The notes beneath the pieces are model-generated. The model had not been told where the DNA came from. It did no database searches and saw only the letters and a program-made list of their open reading frames with translations. From Siphonobacter sp. BAB-5405 (lineage in GTDB: Bacteria > Bacteroidota > Bacteroidia > Cytophagales > Spirosomataceae): a DNA stretch of 64,000 nucleotides. Position numbers and translations under genes: made by a program. Below, piece after piece: positions 35,384 to 43,522 of the stretch. Numbering within the stretch: position 1 is the first letter of the stretch; every line of letters begins with the position of its first letter. The stretch covers positions 186,001-250,000 of the forward strand of contig NZ_NJAG01000002.1 of assembly GCF_002872335.1 (NCBI RefSeq). Direction: 5' to 3'.

Positions 35384-36112
35384 TTACAAAAGGGGTGACT
35401 GCGGCTGAATGCCTTGTTCCTGAAAATGGGTGTACAGAGCCTGAGCAAAGGAAACGGCCTGCGGGCCATCCCCGTGAACGCATACTGTTTCGGCCCAGTT
35501 TTCTTTTTCCCGGATGAATTGCATCACCTGCCCAACAGCCTGAGCCGGATCGTGAATCAAGGCATTCGGGCTGGTGCGGGGCGTAAGCGTCCCATCCGGC
35601 TGGTAGGTTCGATCAGCAAAAATTTCACTACAGGTTCGTACGCCCAGTCGCTTCGCCTCTTCCACGAGAGCACTGCCCGCCAGTCCGTATAAAAACAGTT
35701 GAGAGTCAAAATCTTTCACCGCCCGGGCAATGGCTTCGGCCAGAGCGGGATCTTTGGCCGCCTGATTGTACAGAGCTCCGTGGGGTTTGACGTGGTGCAG
35801 CCGGGCTCCGGCCGCTTTCACGAATCCGTACAAAGCTCCGATCTGATAGAGTACCAGATCATAAGCTTCGGCGGGACTGATTCCCATGTTTCTTCGGCCA
35901 AAACCGGATAAATCCGCAAAGCCCGGATGGGCCCCGATGGCTACACCCTGCCGTACGCAGGTCTGCACGGACTGGTGCATGATTCGCGGATCACCCGCGT
36001 GCATGCCGCAGGCAATATTCGCAGAGGTAATAAACGGCATCAGGGCTTCGTCGTTGCCCAGGGTATAGGCTCCAAAACTTTCGCCCAGATCACAATTAAT
36101 ATCAATAAACAT
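35384..36112 (-). CDS. pxpA: 5-oxoprolinase subunit PxpA
   Basis: A 242-aa LamB/YcsF family protein. N-terminal INCDLGESFG, then ANIACGMHAGDP, GAHPGFADLSGFGRR and VKPHGALYN, all standard landmarks of the family's metal/catalytic centre. With PxpB and PxpC it forms the ATP-dependent 5-oxoprolinase that opens pyroglutamate to glutamate. The start overlaps the end of pxpC by 11 bases, which indicates coupling. Confidence 0.95.
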   Translation of the reverse strand: MFIDINCDLGESFGAYTLGNDEALMPFITSANIACGMHAGDPRIMHQSVQTCVRQGVAIGAHPGFADLSGFGRRNMGISPAEAYDLVLYQIGALYGFVKAAGARLHHVKPHGALYNQAAKDPALAEAIARAVKDFDSQLFLYGLAGSALVEEAKRLGVRTCSEIFADRTYQPDGTLTPRTSPNALIHDPAQAVGQVMQFIREKENWAETVCVHGDGPQAVSFAQALYTHFQEQGIQPQSPLL

Positions 36113-37076
36113 CAGTAGTAGGGTCTAAGCGTTGGGTCAACGTTTCTTCCAGTTTCCGGGTAAATTCCTGATACTGTATGTATTTATCCTCGGCCTGTTC
36201 CGGACTTAACAACGAGAATTGAACCTGATTTCCAGGCACCAGCTGGGACATTACGCTCAAATCCGGCTCGATGACCTGAGCAATCCGGGGATAGCCCCCG
36301 GTCGTGGGAGCATCATTCATGAGGACCACTAAATTTCCATCGGGTAAGACCTGTATCGTTCCCGCCGTTACGGCTGTAGAGATCAATTCGGTCGTTCGTA
36401 GTTTTTGCATCCGGGCTTCCAGCCGATACCCCATCCGATTACTCTGGGGCAATACTTCATGCGACTGGCTGCTAAACGCTCGCTGACTTTCAGGCGTAAA
36501 GAATTTCCATTCAGGCCCGCGAATCACGCGTACCGTAGGATGCGTCTGGTACGCAGGCAGAGCCGCTGGTGCCAGCGACCAGTTTAACGAGGGATGCAGC
36601 GGTGGCAGGTTTGGCCCGTAAGTCAGCACATCGTCGGCCCGTAGAGCCCTGCCCTCGTACCCGCCCCAGCCAGCGGGCAAATAGGTACTGTAACTTCCCA
36701 GCACTTCGGGTACCTGCCAACCACCCCGTATGGCAACATAACTTCGACAGCCCTGCCCCGTATAAACGAGTTGCAGGCGGCTACCCGCCCCTATTCGCAA
36801 CGGCCGCCAACAATCAGCCTCGGTATCATCGATCCGTACGGCGACACCATGCCCGGTAATGGCAATCCAACTCTCTGCTTCGAAGTATAACTCCAGTCCG
36901 CCGAAGGTCACTTCCAGCGTGGCCCATTCAGCGGAGTTTCCCACCAACGAATTACTGATGCGATGGGCAAATCCGTCCATGGCCCCTCCAACGACTACCC
37001 CCTGGGATCGATAACTCGCTCGACCCAGGTCCTGTACCGTGGTCAGTACGCCAGCTTTTACGACACGTGCGATCAT
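36102..37076 (-). CDS. pxpC: 5-oxoprolinase subunit PxpC
   Basis: 324 aa from ATG 37076 (MIARVVKAGVLTTVQD); the longer frame to 37256 overlaps pxpB and is not family-like. It contains the opening GVLTTVQDLGR, the SYVAIRGGW block and the late NRMGYRLEA motif of the biotin-dependent carboxylase-like KipA/PxpC family. It lies four bases after pxpB. Acts with PxpB in the ATPase part of 5-oxoprolinase. Confidence 0.93.
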   Translation of the reverse strand: MIARVVKAGVLTTVQDLGRASYRSQGVVVGGAMDGFAHRISNSLVGNSAEWATLEVTFGGLELYFEAESWIAITGHGVAVRIDDTEADCWRPLRIGAGSRLQLVYTGQGCRSYVAIRGGWQVPEVLGSYSTYLPAGWGGYEGRALRADDVLTYGPNLPPLHPSLNWSLAPAALPAYQTHPTVRVIRGPEWKFFTPESQRAFSSQSHEVLPQSNRMGYRLEARMQKLRTTELISTAVTAGTIQVLPDGNLVVLMNDAPTTGGYPRIAQVIEPDLSVMSQLVPGNQVQFSLLSPEQAEDKYIQYQEFTRKLEETLTQRLDPTTDVY

Positions 37077-37080
37077 GGGC

Positions 37081-37764
37081 TTACGAAATCGGTACAAAGG
37101 TAACGGAATCCCCCGCCTGCAAACGGGCCGGGGGATTCTCCCGTACATCAAAAAGAGTAAGCGGAGTACGACCAATGATTTGCCAGCCTCCCGTAATTGG
37201 GACGGGATAGATACCCGTCTGAGCACCCGCGATCCCCACCGACCCCGCGGGCACACCCTGACGGGGCGTATCCTTTCGGGGAGTCGCCAGTTTTTCGTTC
37301 AGGCCGCCCAGGTAAGCAAAGCCCGGTACAAAGCCCAGCAGATAAACCTGGTACACGGCCCGACTGTGCCAGTCAATCACTTCGGCTTCGCTCAGACCAC
37401 AGTATTGAGCAACGTAAGGCAAATCCGGCCCGTTCAGGCCACCATACTGCACGGGAATTTCGATGTGCCGACTTGCCGAAGTAACCACCTGATCCTGTAC
37501 CTTTTCGATATTTTGCCAAAGGTAAGCCTCCACCCAACGCTGGCTGTTTGAGGTGGCGTACTGGTTCCGTACCCGTAAGGGATCGTAGAAAACAGTGAGG
37601 GATGCGTACGCAGGCACAAGTTCCAGCATTCCCTCGAAGGGTTGGTTGGTCAGTTGCTTTTGAAGCTTTCGTATCGAGGCGGCAATGGCTGGATCGATTC
37701 GCTGATCCCAGGTAATGACCAGGGCCCGTTCCGATAGTATGTAGCAGTGTACAGGAGGTATCAT
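37081..37764 (-). CDS. pxpB: 5-oxoprolinase subunit PxpB
   Basis: A 227-aa KipI/PxpB family protein. The C-terminal half carries the family core GFVPGFAYLGGL, PRQGVPAGSVGIAG and GGWQIIGRTPLTLFD. First gene of the four-gene operon. Only 16 bases separate its ATG from the hairpin at 37781-37812, so its promoter must overlap the hairpin or transcription reads through from the desaturase gene. Confidence 0.93.
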   Translation of the reverse strand: MIPPVHCYILSERALVITWDQRIDPAIAASIRKLQKQLTNQPFEGMLELVPAYASLTVFYDPLRVRNQYATSNSQRWVEAYLWQNIEKVQDQVVTSASRHIEIPVQYGGLNGPDLPYVAQYCGLSEAEVIDWHSRAVYQVYLLGFVPGFAYLGGLNEKLATPRKDTPRQGVPAGSVGIAGAQTGIYPVPITGGWQIIGRTPLTLFDVRENPPARLQAGDSVTFVPIS

Positions 37765-37780
37765 GAGGGCAAACTACAAA

Positions 37781-37812
37781 AAAAGGTGCAACGCTGCAGC
37801 GTTACACCTTTT
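37781..37812 (-). terminator. terminator between desaturase and pxp operon
   Basis: AAAAGGTGCAACGC/GCGTTACACCTTTT around TGCA; pairs along 13 of 14 positions. On the minus strand it follows the desaturase stop. Confidence 0.8.
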
Positions 37813-37829
37813 CCAATGGGATTCGTGCC

Positions 37830-38756
37830 TTAGGCCACTTCGCTTATTTTTCGCTCGGCGGCATTCCGTTTTTTCTCTTCGTCTACCTTAATCGGACTAC
37901 CAAAGATGTAGAACAGTTTCTTTCGCAGCCCTTTGGCTCCCTTGACGTCTTTAATAATATCGGCCACTTCGTGAAAATTAATCATCAGCGGGTTGGCCTT
38001 GTTACTGATATTCGTGGTGATGCCGTAAATGGGTGGCTCTTCCTCTAGCTGATACGTTCCGAAAATCCGGTCCCAGAATATAAAGGTAGCTCCGTAGTTT
38101 TTATCAATGTACTTGGGTTGCGAACCGTGGTGGACCCGGTGATTGGAAGGCGTCGCAAAAATGTACTCCACCCATCGGGGCATGCGGCGAATGTACTCGG
38201 TATGTACCCAGAACTGGAACAGTACCGCTACCTGATTGGTAGTAAAGAAGATGATCGGGTGAAAGCCAATCAGGGCAACGGGCAGGAAGAAAATGGTCTT
38301 CAGGTTTTGAATCCAGCTCAGGCGGAAGGATACGCTCAGGTTGTACCGCTCGCCCGAATGGTGTACGACGTGCGTAGCCCACCAGAAACGCTGCTCGTGC
38401 GAAATGCGGTGAGCCCAGTAACTACAGAGGTCAAAAATAACGTAACAGGGAATGAATGTCCACCAGTTGAGCGACATTCGCCAGGGCAACTGATTGTACA
38501 GCCATACCACCGCAAAAAGCAGGGCAAATTTCAGGGAAGCTCCCACCGCCAGTGAACCGAGTCCTACCAGTACGGAACCAATGGTTTCCTGTTTTTCATA
38601 ATAGGGCTTTTCCTGAACATACGTAATGAGAATTTCGATAGCGGTGAAAAGGATCATCGCTGGCACCGCCCACAAAATCAGGTTTGGGGCGTCTTTTTCA
38701 ATCAGCGAAAGATTGTCTAACGGGATTTTGGGTGCACCAAATAATGATTCAGTCAT
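37830..38756 (-). CDS. sterol desaturase / fatty acid hydroxylase family protein
   Basis: A 308-aa membrane di-iron enzyme. Helices at about 28-48, 60-85 and 95-115, then the histidine clusters HRISH (about 117), HVVHHS (about 129) and NHRVHHG (about 204), which bind the two irons. The family inserts oxygen or a double bond in sterols, carotenoids or acyl chains using O2; the substrate cannot be told here. A second, larger member is encoded at 51658-52881. The C-terminus is a charged tail. Confidence 0.9.
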   Translation of the reverse strand: MTESLFGAPKIPLDNLSLIEKDAPNLILWAVPAMILFTAIEILITYVQEKPYYEKQETIGSVLVGLGSLAVGASLKFALLFAVVWLYNQLPWRMSLNWWTFIPCYVIFDLCSYWAHRISHEQRFWWATHVVHHSGERYNLSVSFRLSWIQNLKTIFFLPVALIGFHPIIFFTTNQVAVLFQFWVHTEYIRRMPRWVEYIFATPSNHRVHHGSQPKYIDKNYGATFIFWDRIFGTYQLEEEPPIYGITTNISNKANPLMINFHEVADIIKDVKGAKGLRKKLFYIFGSPIKVDEEKKRNAAERKISEVA

Positions 38757-38811
38757 GCGATCAAGGTGTTAATGCTGAAGCTCAAAACGTTTGAGTCAGT
38801 TGATACGACAT

Positions 38812-38863
38812 ACCCAGTACTGCTTCGGCTTCATTTCTTCCAAAAACCGAAGCAGTACTGGGT
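38812..38863. repeat. perfect 17-bp inverted repeat in divergent promoter region
   Basis: ACCCAGTACTGCTTCGG (38812-38828) and CCGAAGCAGTACTGGGT (38847-38863) around an 18-base loop, in the 347-base gap between the desaturase and the HipA-like gene. No T-tract follows in either direction, so it is not an ordinary terminator. Confidence 0.85.
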
Positions 38864-39103
38864 TTAAACAAGTGTGTAAGCCTGAATTATTTCAAAATAA
38901 CGAACGTCGTTCGCTGATAGGCAATTGATTACGCCATTTTTCAAAATTCAGTTCTTTCGTATTTACTCATATTCTCTGAATTTGTTTTGTCAAATTCATA
39001 TTTGTAAACAGTAACGAAAGGGTATACACGCCTACGCTTTTTCAGCAATGACCCGGTATGGCTACGTACCTTTGCAACTTTTCAGTTTTTAAATGAACCA
39101 CTC

Positions 39104-39895
39104 GTGACCGAATCTCCACTCCGAACCGTACGGGTTACCCGGTACGTTACGCCCCTGCGGGAAGGGGGTTCTTTGCCCGCCATTGTTGAAGCCGATGATG
39201 GTTTTCTGTATGTACTGAAATTTCGCGGGGCTGGCCAGGGCGTTAAGGCTCTGATTGCGGAACTGATTGCCGGAGAAATTGCCCGTACGCTGGGCTTGCG
39301 GGTACCCGAGATTGTGTTTTGTGAACTCGACCCTATCCTCAGCCGTACCGAACCTGACGAGGAAATACAGGACCTGCTCAAGTTCAGTGCGGGCCTCAAT
39401 CTGGCCCTGCATTACCTCTCGGGAGCCATCACGTTCGACGCCCTGGTCAATACCGTCGATGCCCGCACGGCTTCCGCAATTGTCTGGCTCGATAGCCTGG
39501 TCATGAACGTGGATCGTACGCCCCGTAATACTAATATGCTCATCTGGCACAAGGAACTCTGGCTGATCGATCACGGAGCTTCGCTGTACTTCCACCATTC
39601 CTGGCAAAACTGGGAACAACAGCACCAACGGCCTTTCCCTTCCATTAAAGACCACGTGCTGTTACCCTGGGCTTCGGAACTCGAAGCCGTCAACGCGGAT
39701 TTTCGTACCCGACTCAGCTCCGAACGCATCCGGGCCATTGTTTCGCTCATTCCCGACGACTGGCTGACGGGCGAATCGCCCTTTGCCTCGGCTGCCGAGC
39801 AGCGACAGGCCTACATCCAGTTTTTAGAAGCCCGACTCGCTTCGTCAGAACTCTTTGTTAAAGAAGCACAACATGCCAGAAATGCACTTATTTGA
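39104..39895 (+). CDS. HipA-like kinase family protein
   Basis: 263 aa, GTG start at 39104. N-terminal TRYVTPLREGGSLPA and YVLKFRGAGQGVKALIAEL (lysine likely contacts ATP), then the catalytic-type VMNVDRTPRNTNML (Asp/Asn as in HipA-type kinases) and LWLIDHGASLYFHH (DHG in the DFG position). It is smaller than HipA and has no HipB partner. A four-codon ATG frame (MNHS) ends over the GTG as GTGA and may couple initiation. It overlaps the next gene by 23 bases; this pairing with DUF3037 recurs in bacteria. Target unknown. Confidence 0.85.
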   Translation: MTESPLRTVRVTRYVTPLREGGSLPAIVEADDGFLYVLKFRGAGQGVKALIAELIAGEIARTLGLRVPEIVFCELDPILSRTEPDEEIQDLLKFSAGLNLALHYLSGAITFDALVNTVDARTASAIVWLDSLVMNVDRTPRNTNMLIWHKELWLIDHGASLYFHHSWQNWEQQHQRPFPSIKDHVLLPWASELEAVNADFRTRLSSERIRAIVSLIPDDWLTGESPFASAAEQRQAYIQFLEARLASSELFVKEAQHARNALI

Positions 39896-40256
39896 ATACG
39901 CTGTTATCCGCGTTATGCCCCGCGTGGAACGGGAAGAGTTTCTGAACGTAGGCGTCATTCTATATTGTCCAGCCGAAGGATTCCTGCAAACCAAATTTAG
40001 TTTGATTGAAGATCGATTACGGGCTTTCGGCGAAACGATTGACCGGGAAGAACTGACCGAACGACTCGTTGCCTTTCAGAAAATATGCAAGGGCCGGCAC
40101 GAAGGTGGCGTCATTGGGCAACTGCCCGTAGCGTCGCGTTTTCGCTGGCTAACGGCCAATCGGAGTACGGTGGTGCAAACCTCGCCGGTACACACAGGCC
40201 TGTGCCACGATGCTCAGGAAACGCTGCATCGTCTGCACGAGAAACTCGTTTTATGA
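39873..40256 (+). CDS. DUF3037 family protein
   Basis: 127 aa from ATG 39873 (MPEMHLFEYAVIRVMPR). The early text FEYAVIRVMPRVEREEF and NVGVILYCP is typical of DUF3037. Function unknown; the overlap with the HipA-like kinase suggests the two act together, possibly as kinase and modulator or substrate (inference). A clean terminator follows. Confidence 0.85.
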   Translation: MPEMHLFEYAVIRVMPRVEREEFLNVGVILYCPAEGFLQTKFSLIEDRLRAFGETIDREELTERLVAFQKICKGRHEGGVIGQLPVASRFRWLTANRSTVVQTSPVHTGLCHDAQETLHRLHEKLVL

Positions 40257-40257
40257 G

Positions 40258-40293
40258 AAAAAGAGGTACGAATCTGTTTTCGTACCTCTTTTT
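40258..40293. terminator. rho-independent terminator
   Basis: AAAAGAGGTACGAA and its complement TTCGTACCTCTTTT, then further T's. Works in both directions. Confidence 0.9.
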
Positions 40294-40623
40294 ACGTAGT
40301 TGTGAACAAAAATAAACCCAGGCTGTAAGCTCCTAAGGGTTACTTCCTTCCTGCCTGCCCGCTCAAGTCTTACTCGAAGGGGCGATTCTTTTTTTTGCAT
40401 TCTTTTGAATTACTTTGACCTAATTGCTTGTTATTCAGATAAATGCTATACCTTTAGAACGCCTTTCTCCTTAGTTCAGCTCTATTGAAGGTTTTATACG
40501 CTACCGCCTTATTTCAGGAATGGTTGTCGTGCATGATTCACTTCCAGTTCTCGAGTAGCATCAATTGGTATCCACCCGTGACCCTTACAGCCTGGAAGTA
40601 CTGGTCACACATTCCTATTTCCA
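40294..40623. other. gap upstream of response regulator
   Basis: No gene and no convincing -7 element found in about 330 bases. Confidence 0.3.
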
Positions 40624-41061
40624 ATGGCTACAAAACCGCTTTTTTTAATCGTTGATGATGACGCCGATGATCGCGATTTATTGAATCTGGCTTATCAGGA
40701 AGGATCGTATCAATGTGATCTGGTTTTTGCTGAAGACGGACGTGAAGCGTTGAAATTACTCGAACAATCGCCGGTACGCCCTTCCGTCATGCTGGTCGAT
40801 ATTAACATGCCGGGCATGAACGGTCTGGAATTGCTTCAAAAACTCAAATCTTCGGCTCGCTGGAAAGGTATGCCCGTAGTTATGCTGACGACTTCCAACA
40901 GTCCCCGGCTGATTCACGACGCTTATTCCATGGGAGCGAATTCGTATCTGGTCAAACCCGATAATTATCGTACACTCTCCTCCCTCTGGGATGCCCTGTA
41001 TGGCTTCTGGACGAATACGGCCAAATTGCCTACCTATCCCGTACCGCAAGGTGTGTCATAA
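40624..41061 (+). CDS. single-domain response regulator
   Basis: A 145-aa CheY-like receiver without an output domain. Acidic pocket DDDADD (11-16), phospho-acceptor Asp59 in LVDINMPG, Thr in MLTTSN, Lys in YLVKPDN. It probably relays phosphate from one of the hybrid or PAS kinases, such as the receiver-less kinase at 7979, but that is inference. Paralogue of the next gene. Confidence 0.93.
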   Translation: MATKPLFLIVDDDADDRDLLNLAYQEGSYQCDLVFAEDGREALKLLEQSPVRPSVMLVDINMPGMNGLELLQKLKSSARWKGMPVVMLTTSNSPRLIHDAYSMGANSYLVKPDNYRTLSSLWDALYGFWTNTAKLPTYPVPQGVS

Positions 41062-41178
41062 CTGATTTTATACTATCTTGCTACCTTGATTCGTTAAGTG
41101 TTCTGACTATCACAGACATTCAACGCGTAGATTTTTGCTAGGAAGTTAGTGAAGCTGACCATAAATTATAAATCAGGT

Positions 41179-41589
41179 ATGAAGCCTAAGCCGCTTTTTC
41201 TGGTTGTAGAAGATAATCCAGATCATCGTTTTTTACTGGAATGGAGTTACCAGAAAAGTAACCAGACCTGTAATATTCTTTTTGCGGAAGATGGCGTGCA
41301 GGCCCTCGAACTCCTGGAAAGCTCGCCAGTAAAACCGGCCTTGCTGCTACTGGATTACGAGCTACCCCGCATGAATGGACTGGAACTGGTGATGACGTTG
41401 AAAGCATCTCCAAAATGGAAACATCTGCCCATCGTTATGATGTCTTCCAGCGATGATCCGCACATTGTAAACAAGGCTTATTTTAATGGAGCCAGTTCAT
41501 TCCTGGAAAAACCGCAGAGTTATCAGGATTTTAAGAACGTCTGGAGCCTGGTTTTTGACTTCTGGTCGCTAACGGCCCGATTACCCTAA
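41179..41589 (+). CDS. single-domain response regulator
   Basis: 136 aa from ATG 41179 (MKPKPLFLVVEDNPDH); an in-frame GTG at 41149 is less likely. Receiver with Asp59 in LLLDYELPR, Ser in MMSSSDD and Lys in FLEKPQS. Arose by tandem duplication with the preceding gene (118-base gap). No output domain. Confidence 0.93.
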   Translation: MKPKPLFLVVEDNPDHRFLLEWSYQKSNQTCNILFAEDGVQALELLESSPVKPALLLLDYELPRMNGLELVMTLKASPKWKHLPIVMMSSSDDPHIVNKAYFNGASSFLEKPQSYQDFKNVWSLVFDFWSLTARLP

Positions 41590-41611
41590 TCTTACAGCAC
41601 ATGGCTATAGA

Positions 41612-41643
41612 AAGCTCAGACGAGGGTCTGGGCTTTTTTTTTT
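41612..41643 (+). terminator. rho-independent terminator
   Basis: AAGCTCAGAC/GTCTGGGCTT around GAGG followed by a long T-tract. Confidence 0.9.
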
Positions 41644-41705
41644 GACGTATAATCTTGAATGGTACAGTTTTTTATTTCTATAGTACAAATTTACAAGACA
41701 CTGCC

Positions 41706-41834
41706 ATGTTACTCTTCATCGTTATCCTGCTCGTAATTCTGGTGTTGTTTTCCCTGATCAACACGCTGCGAATCATTGATCAGGACGTTCCACGCCCTTC
41801 AAAAAAATTCAAACAGCCGATTTCTTCCAAGTAA
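41706..41834 (+). CDS. small single-helix membrane protein, 42 aa
   Basis: ATG 41706, stop TAA 41832-41834. One strong membrane helix (MLLFIVILLVILVLFSLI) followed by a polar basic tail (RPSKKFKQPISSK). It sits between a terminator and paoA. The helix plus basic tail is coherent for a micro-membrane protein. No family recognised. Confidence 0.5.
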   Translation: MLLFIVILLVILVLFSLINTLRIIDQDVPRPSKKFKQPISSK

Positions 41835-41987
41835 TGTTAGGGTAGTTTTTACTTCACGTATTCCTGGCTTCAGGTTCTTTCGGATTCTTTAAATTATTCA
41901 TTAGCTGGCACATCAATTTTAAGGGTTTGGACAAAAACGCTTCCGACCGTCCTCATCGGAATTCATCCATCCAAACATCTTGAACGT

Positions 41988-42536
41988 ATGTCTGCGATTT
42001 TAGAAACCGAAATGCTACCGGGTGTTTCATCCCCTGGGGTGGCTGCACCCAGCGTTTCGCCAACGAGCCTCATTACCTTAAAAATTAACGGTGTAGAAAA
42101 AAAACTCCCGCTGGCCCCGTGGACTACCCTACTGGACGCCCTGCGGGAGCACATGGACCTGACGGGTACCAAAAAAGGCTGCGATCACGGTCAGTGCGGA
42201 GCCTGCACGGTACTCGTGAACGGTAAACGCATTAACTCCTGCCTGACGCTGGCCGTGATGCAGGAAGGAAATGAAATTACGACCATCGAAGGGCTGGCCA
42301 AAGGCGAAGAACTCCATCCATTGCAGGAAGCCTTTGTTGAACACGACGCATTCCAGTGTGGGTACTGCACGCCCGGACAGATTTGTTCGGCCATTGGCTT
42401 GATGAACGAAGGCAAAGCTCAGTCCAGAGCGGATATTCGGGAATTGATGAGCGGTAATCTCTGCCGTTGCGGAGCTTATTCCAACATTGTAGATGCCATT
42501 GATCAGGTAATGAATGAAAGGGGGAAACACGCATGA
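41988..42536 (+). CDS. paoA: molybdenum hydroxylase, 2Fe-2S subunit (PaoA-type)
   Basis: A 182-aa iron-sulphur subunit of an aldehyde oxidoreductase/xanthine dehydrogenase-like enzyme. A plant-ferredoxin domain has GCDHGQCGACTVLVNG (first cluster). A helical domain has FQCGYCTPGQICSA and GNLCRCGAYSNI (second cluster). An extra Pro/Ser-rich N-terminus of about 28 residues lacks the Arg-Arg of a Tat signal, so the enzyme is likely cytoplasmic, unlike E. coli PaoA. It overlaps paoB by 4 bases. Confidence 0.93.
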   Translation: MSAILETEMLPGVSSPGVAAPSVSPTSLITLKINGVEKKLPLAPWTTLLDALREHMDLTGTKKGCDHGQCGACTVLVNGKRINSCLTLAVMQEGNEITTIEGLAKGEELHPLQEAFVEHDAFQCGYCTPGQICSAIGLMNEGKAQSRADIRELMSGNLCRCGAYSNIVDAIDQVMNERGKHA

Positions 42537-43522
42537 ATCCTTTCTCATATACCCGTGCCTACGGACTTGATACAGCCGTAGAAGAAAAGGTTGACGGAGC
42601 TGATTTTGTGGCGGGCGGTACCAACCTCATCGACCTGATGAAGGAAAACGTAACGCATCCACAGCACCTGATCGATATTAATCACCTGCCTTTGCAGGAA
42701 ATTGAAGAAACCGAGTCGGGCGGCATCCGTATGGGAGCTTTGATGCGTAATGCCGACACGGCGTACCATCCCCTCGTGGAGCAACGTTACCCGCTGCTGG
42801 CTCAGGCCATTCTGGCCGGGGCTTCTCCGCAATTACGGAACATGGCTACCGACGGCGGCAACCTGATGCAGCGAACCCGTTGCTATTATTTCTACGATAC
42901 CGCTACTCCTTGCAACAAGCGGGAACCGGGTTCGGGCTGTTCGGCTATCAATGGATTCAACCGGATTCACGCCATTTTAGGTCATAGTGAATCCTGCATT
43001 GCTACTCATCCTTCGGACATGTGCGTGGCTCTGGCCGCTCTTGATGCAACGGTACACGTCAAGAGTAAACGCGGCGAACGAAGTATTCCTTTTCTGGAGT
43101 TTCACCGTCTACCCGGCGATACGCCGCACCTGGACAATACCCTGCAAGCCGACGAACTGATTACGGCCATTGAATTGCCCGCGAAAGGCTTCGCGGACCA
43201 TTATACCTACGTTAAGATTCGCGACCGCCAGTCGTATGCGTTTGCTCTGGTTTCTGTAGCGGCAGCTCTGGAACTTGACGGTACCACCATCACGGATGTA
43301 CGGCTGGCCCTGGGCGGCGTCGCTCACAAACCCTGGCGGGATACGCAGGCCGAAACCCTGCTGAAAGGCAAACAGGCGACGCGGGAGAATTTTCAGCAGG
43401 TAGCCGAAAGTATTCTGGCGAATGCCCAGGGTTTTGGTCACAACACCTTTAAAATTGAACTGGCGAAGCGAGCCATTGTACGGGCCTTGCTGGAAGCTAC
43501 GCAAAACGAGCACAAGTCATGA
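42533..43522 (+). CDS. paoB: molybdenum hydroxylase, FAD subunit (PaoB-type)
   Basis: A 329-aa FAD-binding subunit. FAD motifs ADFVAGGTNLIDLMK and ATDGGNLMQRTRCYYF. The cysteine-bearing insert (RCYYFYD, TPCNKREPGSGCSA, SESCIATHPSD) is the extra 4Fe-4S-binding segment found in PaoB-like subunits. Start and stop overlap neighbours by ATGA-type junctions, so the three subunits are coupled. Confidence 0.93.
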   Translation: MNPFSYTRAYGLDTAVEEKVDGADFVAGGTNLIDLMKENVTHPQHLIDINHLPLQEIEETESGGIRMGALMRNADTAYHPLVEQRYPLLAQAILAGASPQLRNMATDGGNLMQRTRCYYFYDTATPCNKREPGSGCSAINGFNRIHAILGHSESCIATHPSDMCVALAALDATVHVKSKRGERSIPFLEFHRLPGDTPHLDNTLQADELITAIELPAKGFADHYTYVKIRDRQSYAFALVSVAAALELDGTTITDVRLALGGVAHKPWRDTQAETLLKGKQATRENFQQVAESILANAQGFGHNTFKIELAKRAIVRALLEATQNEHKS

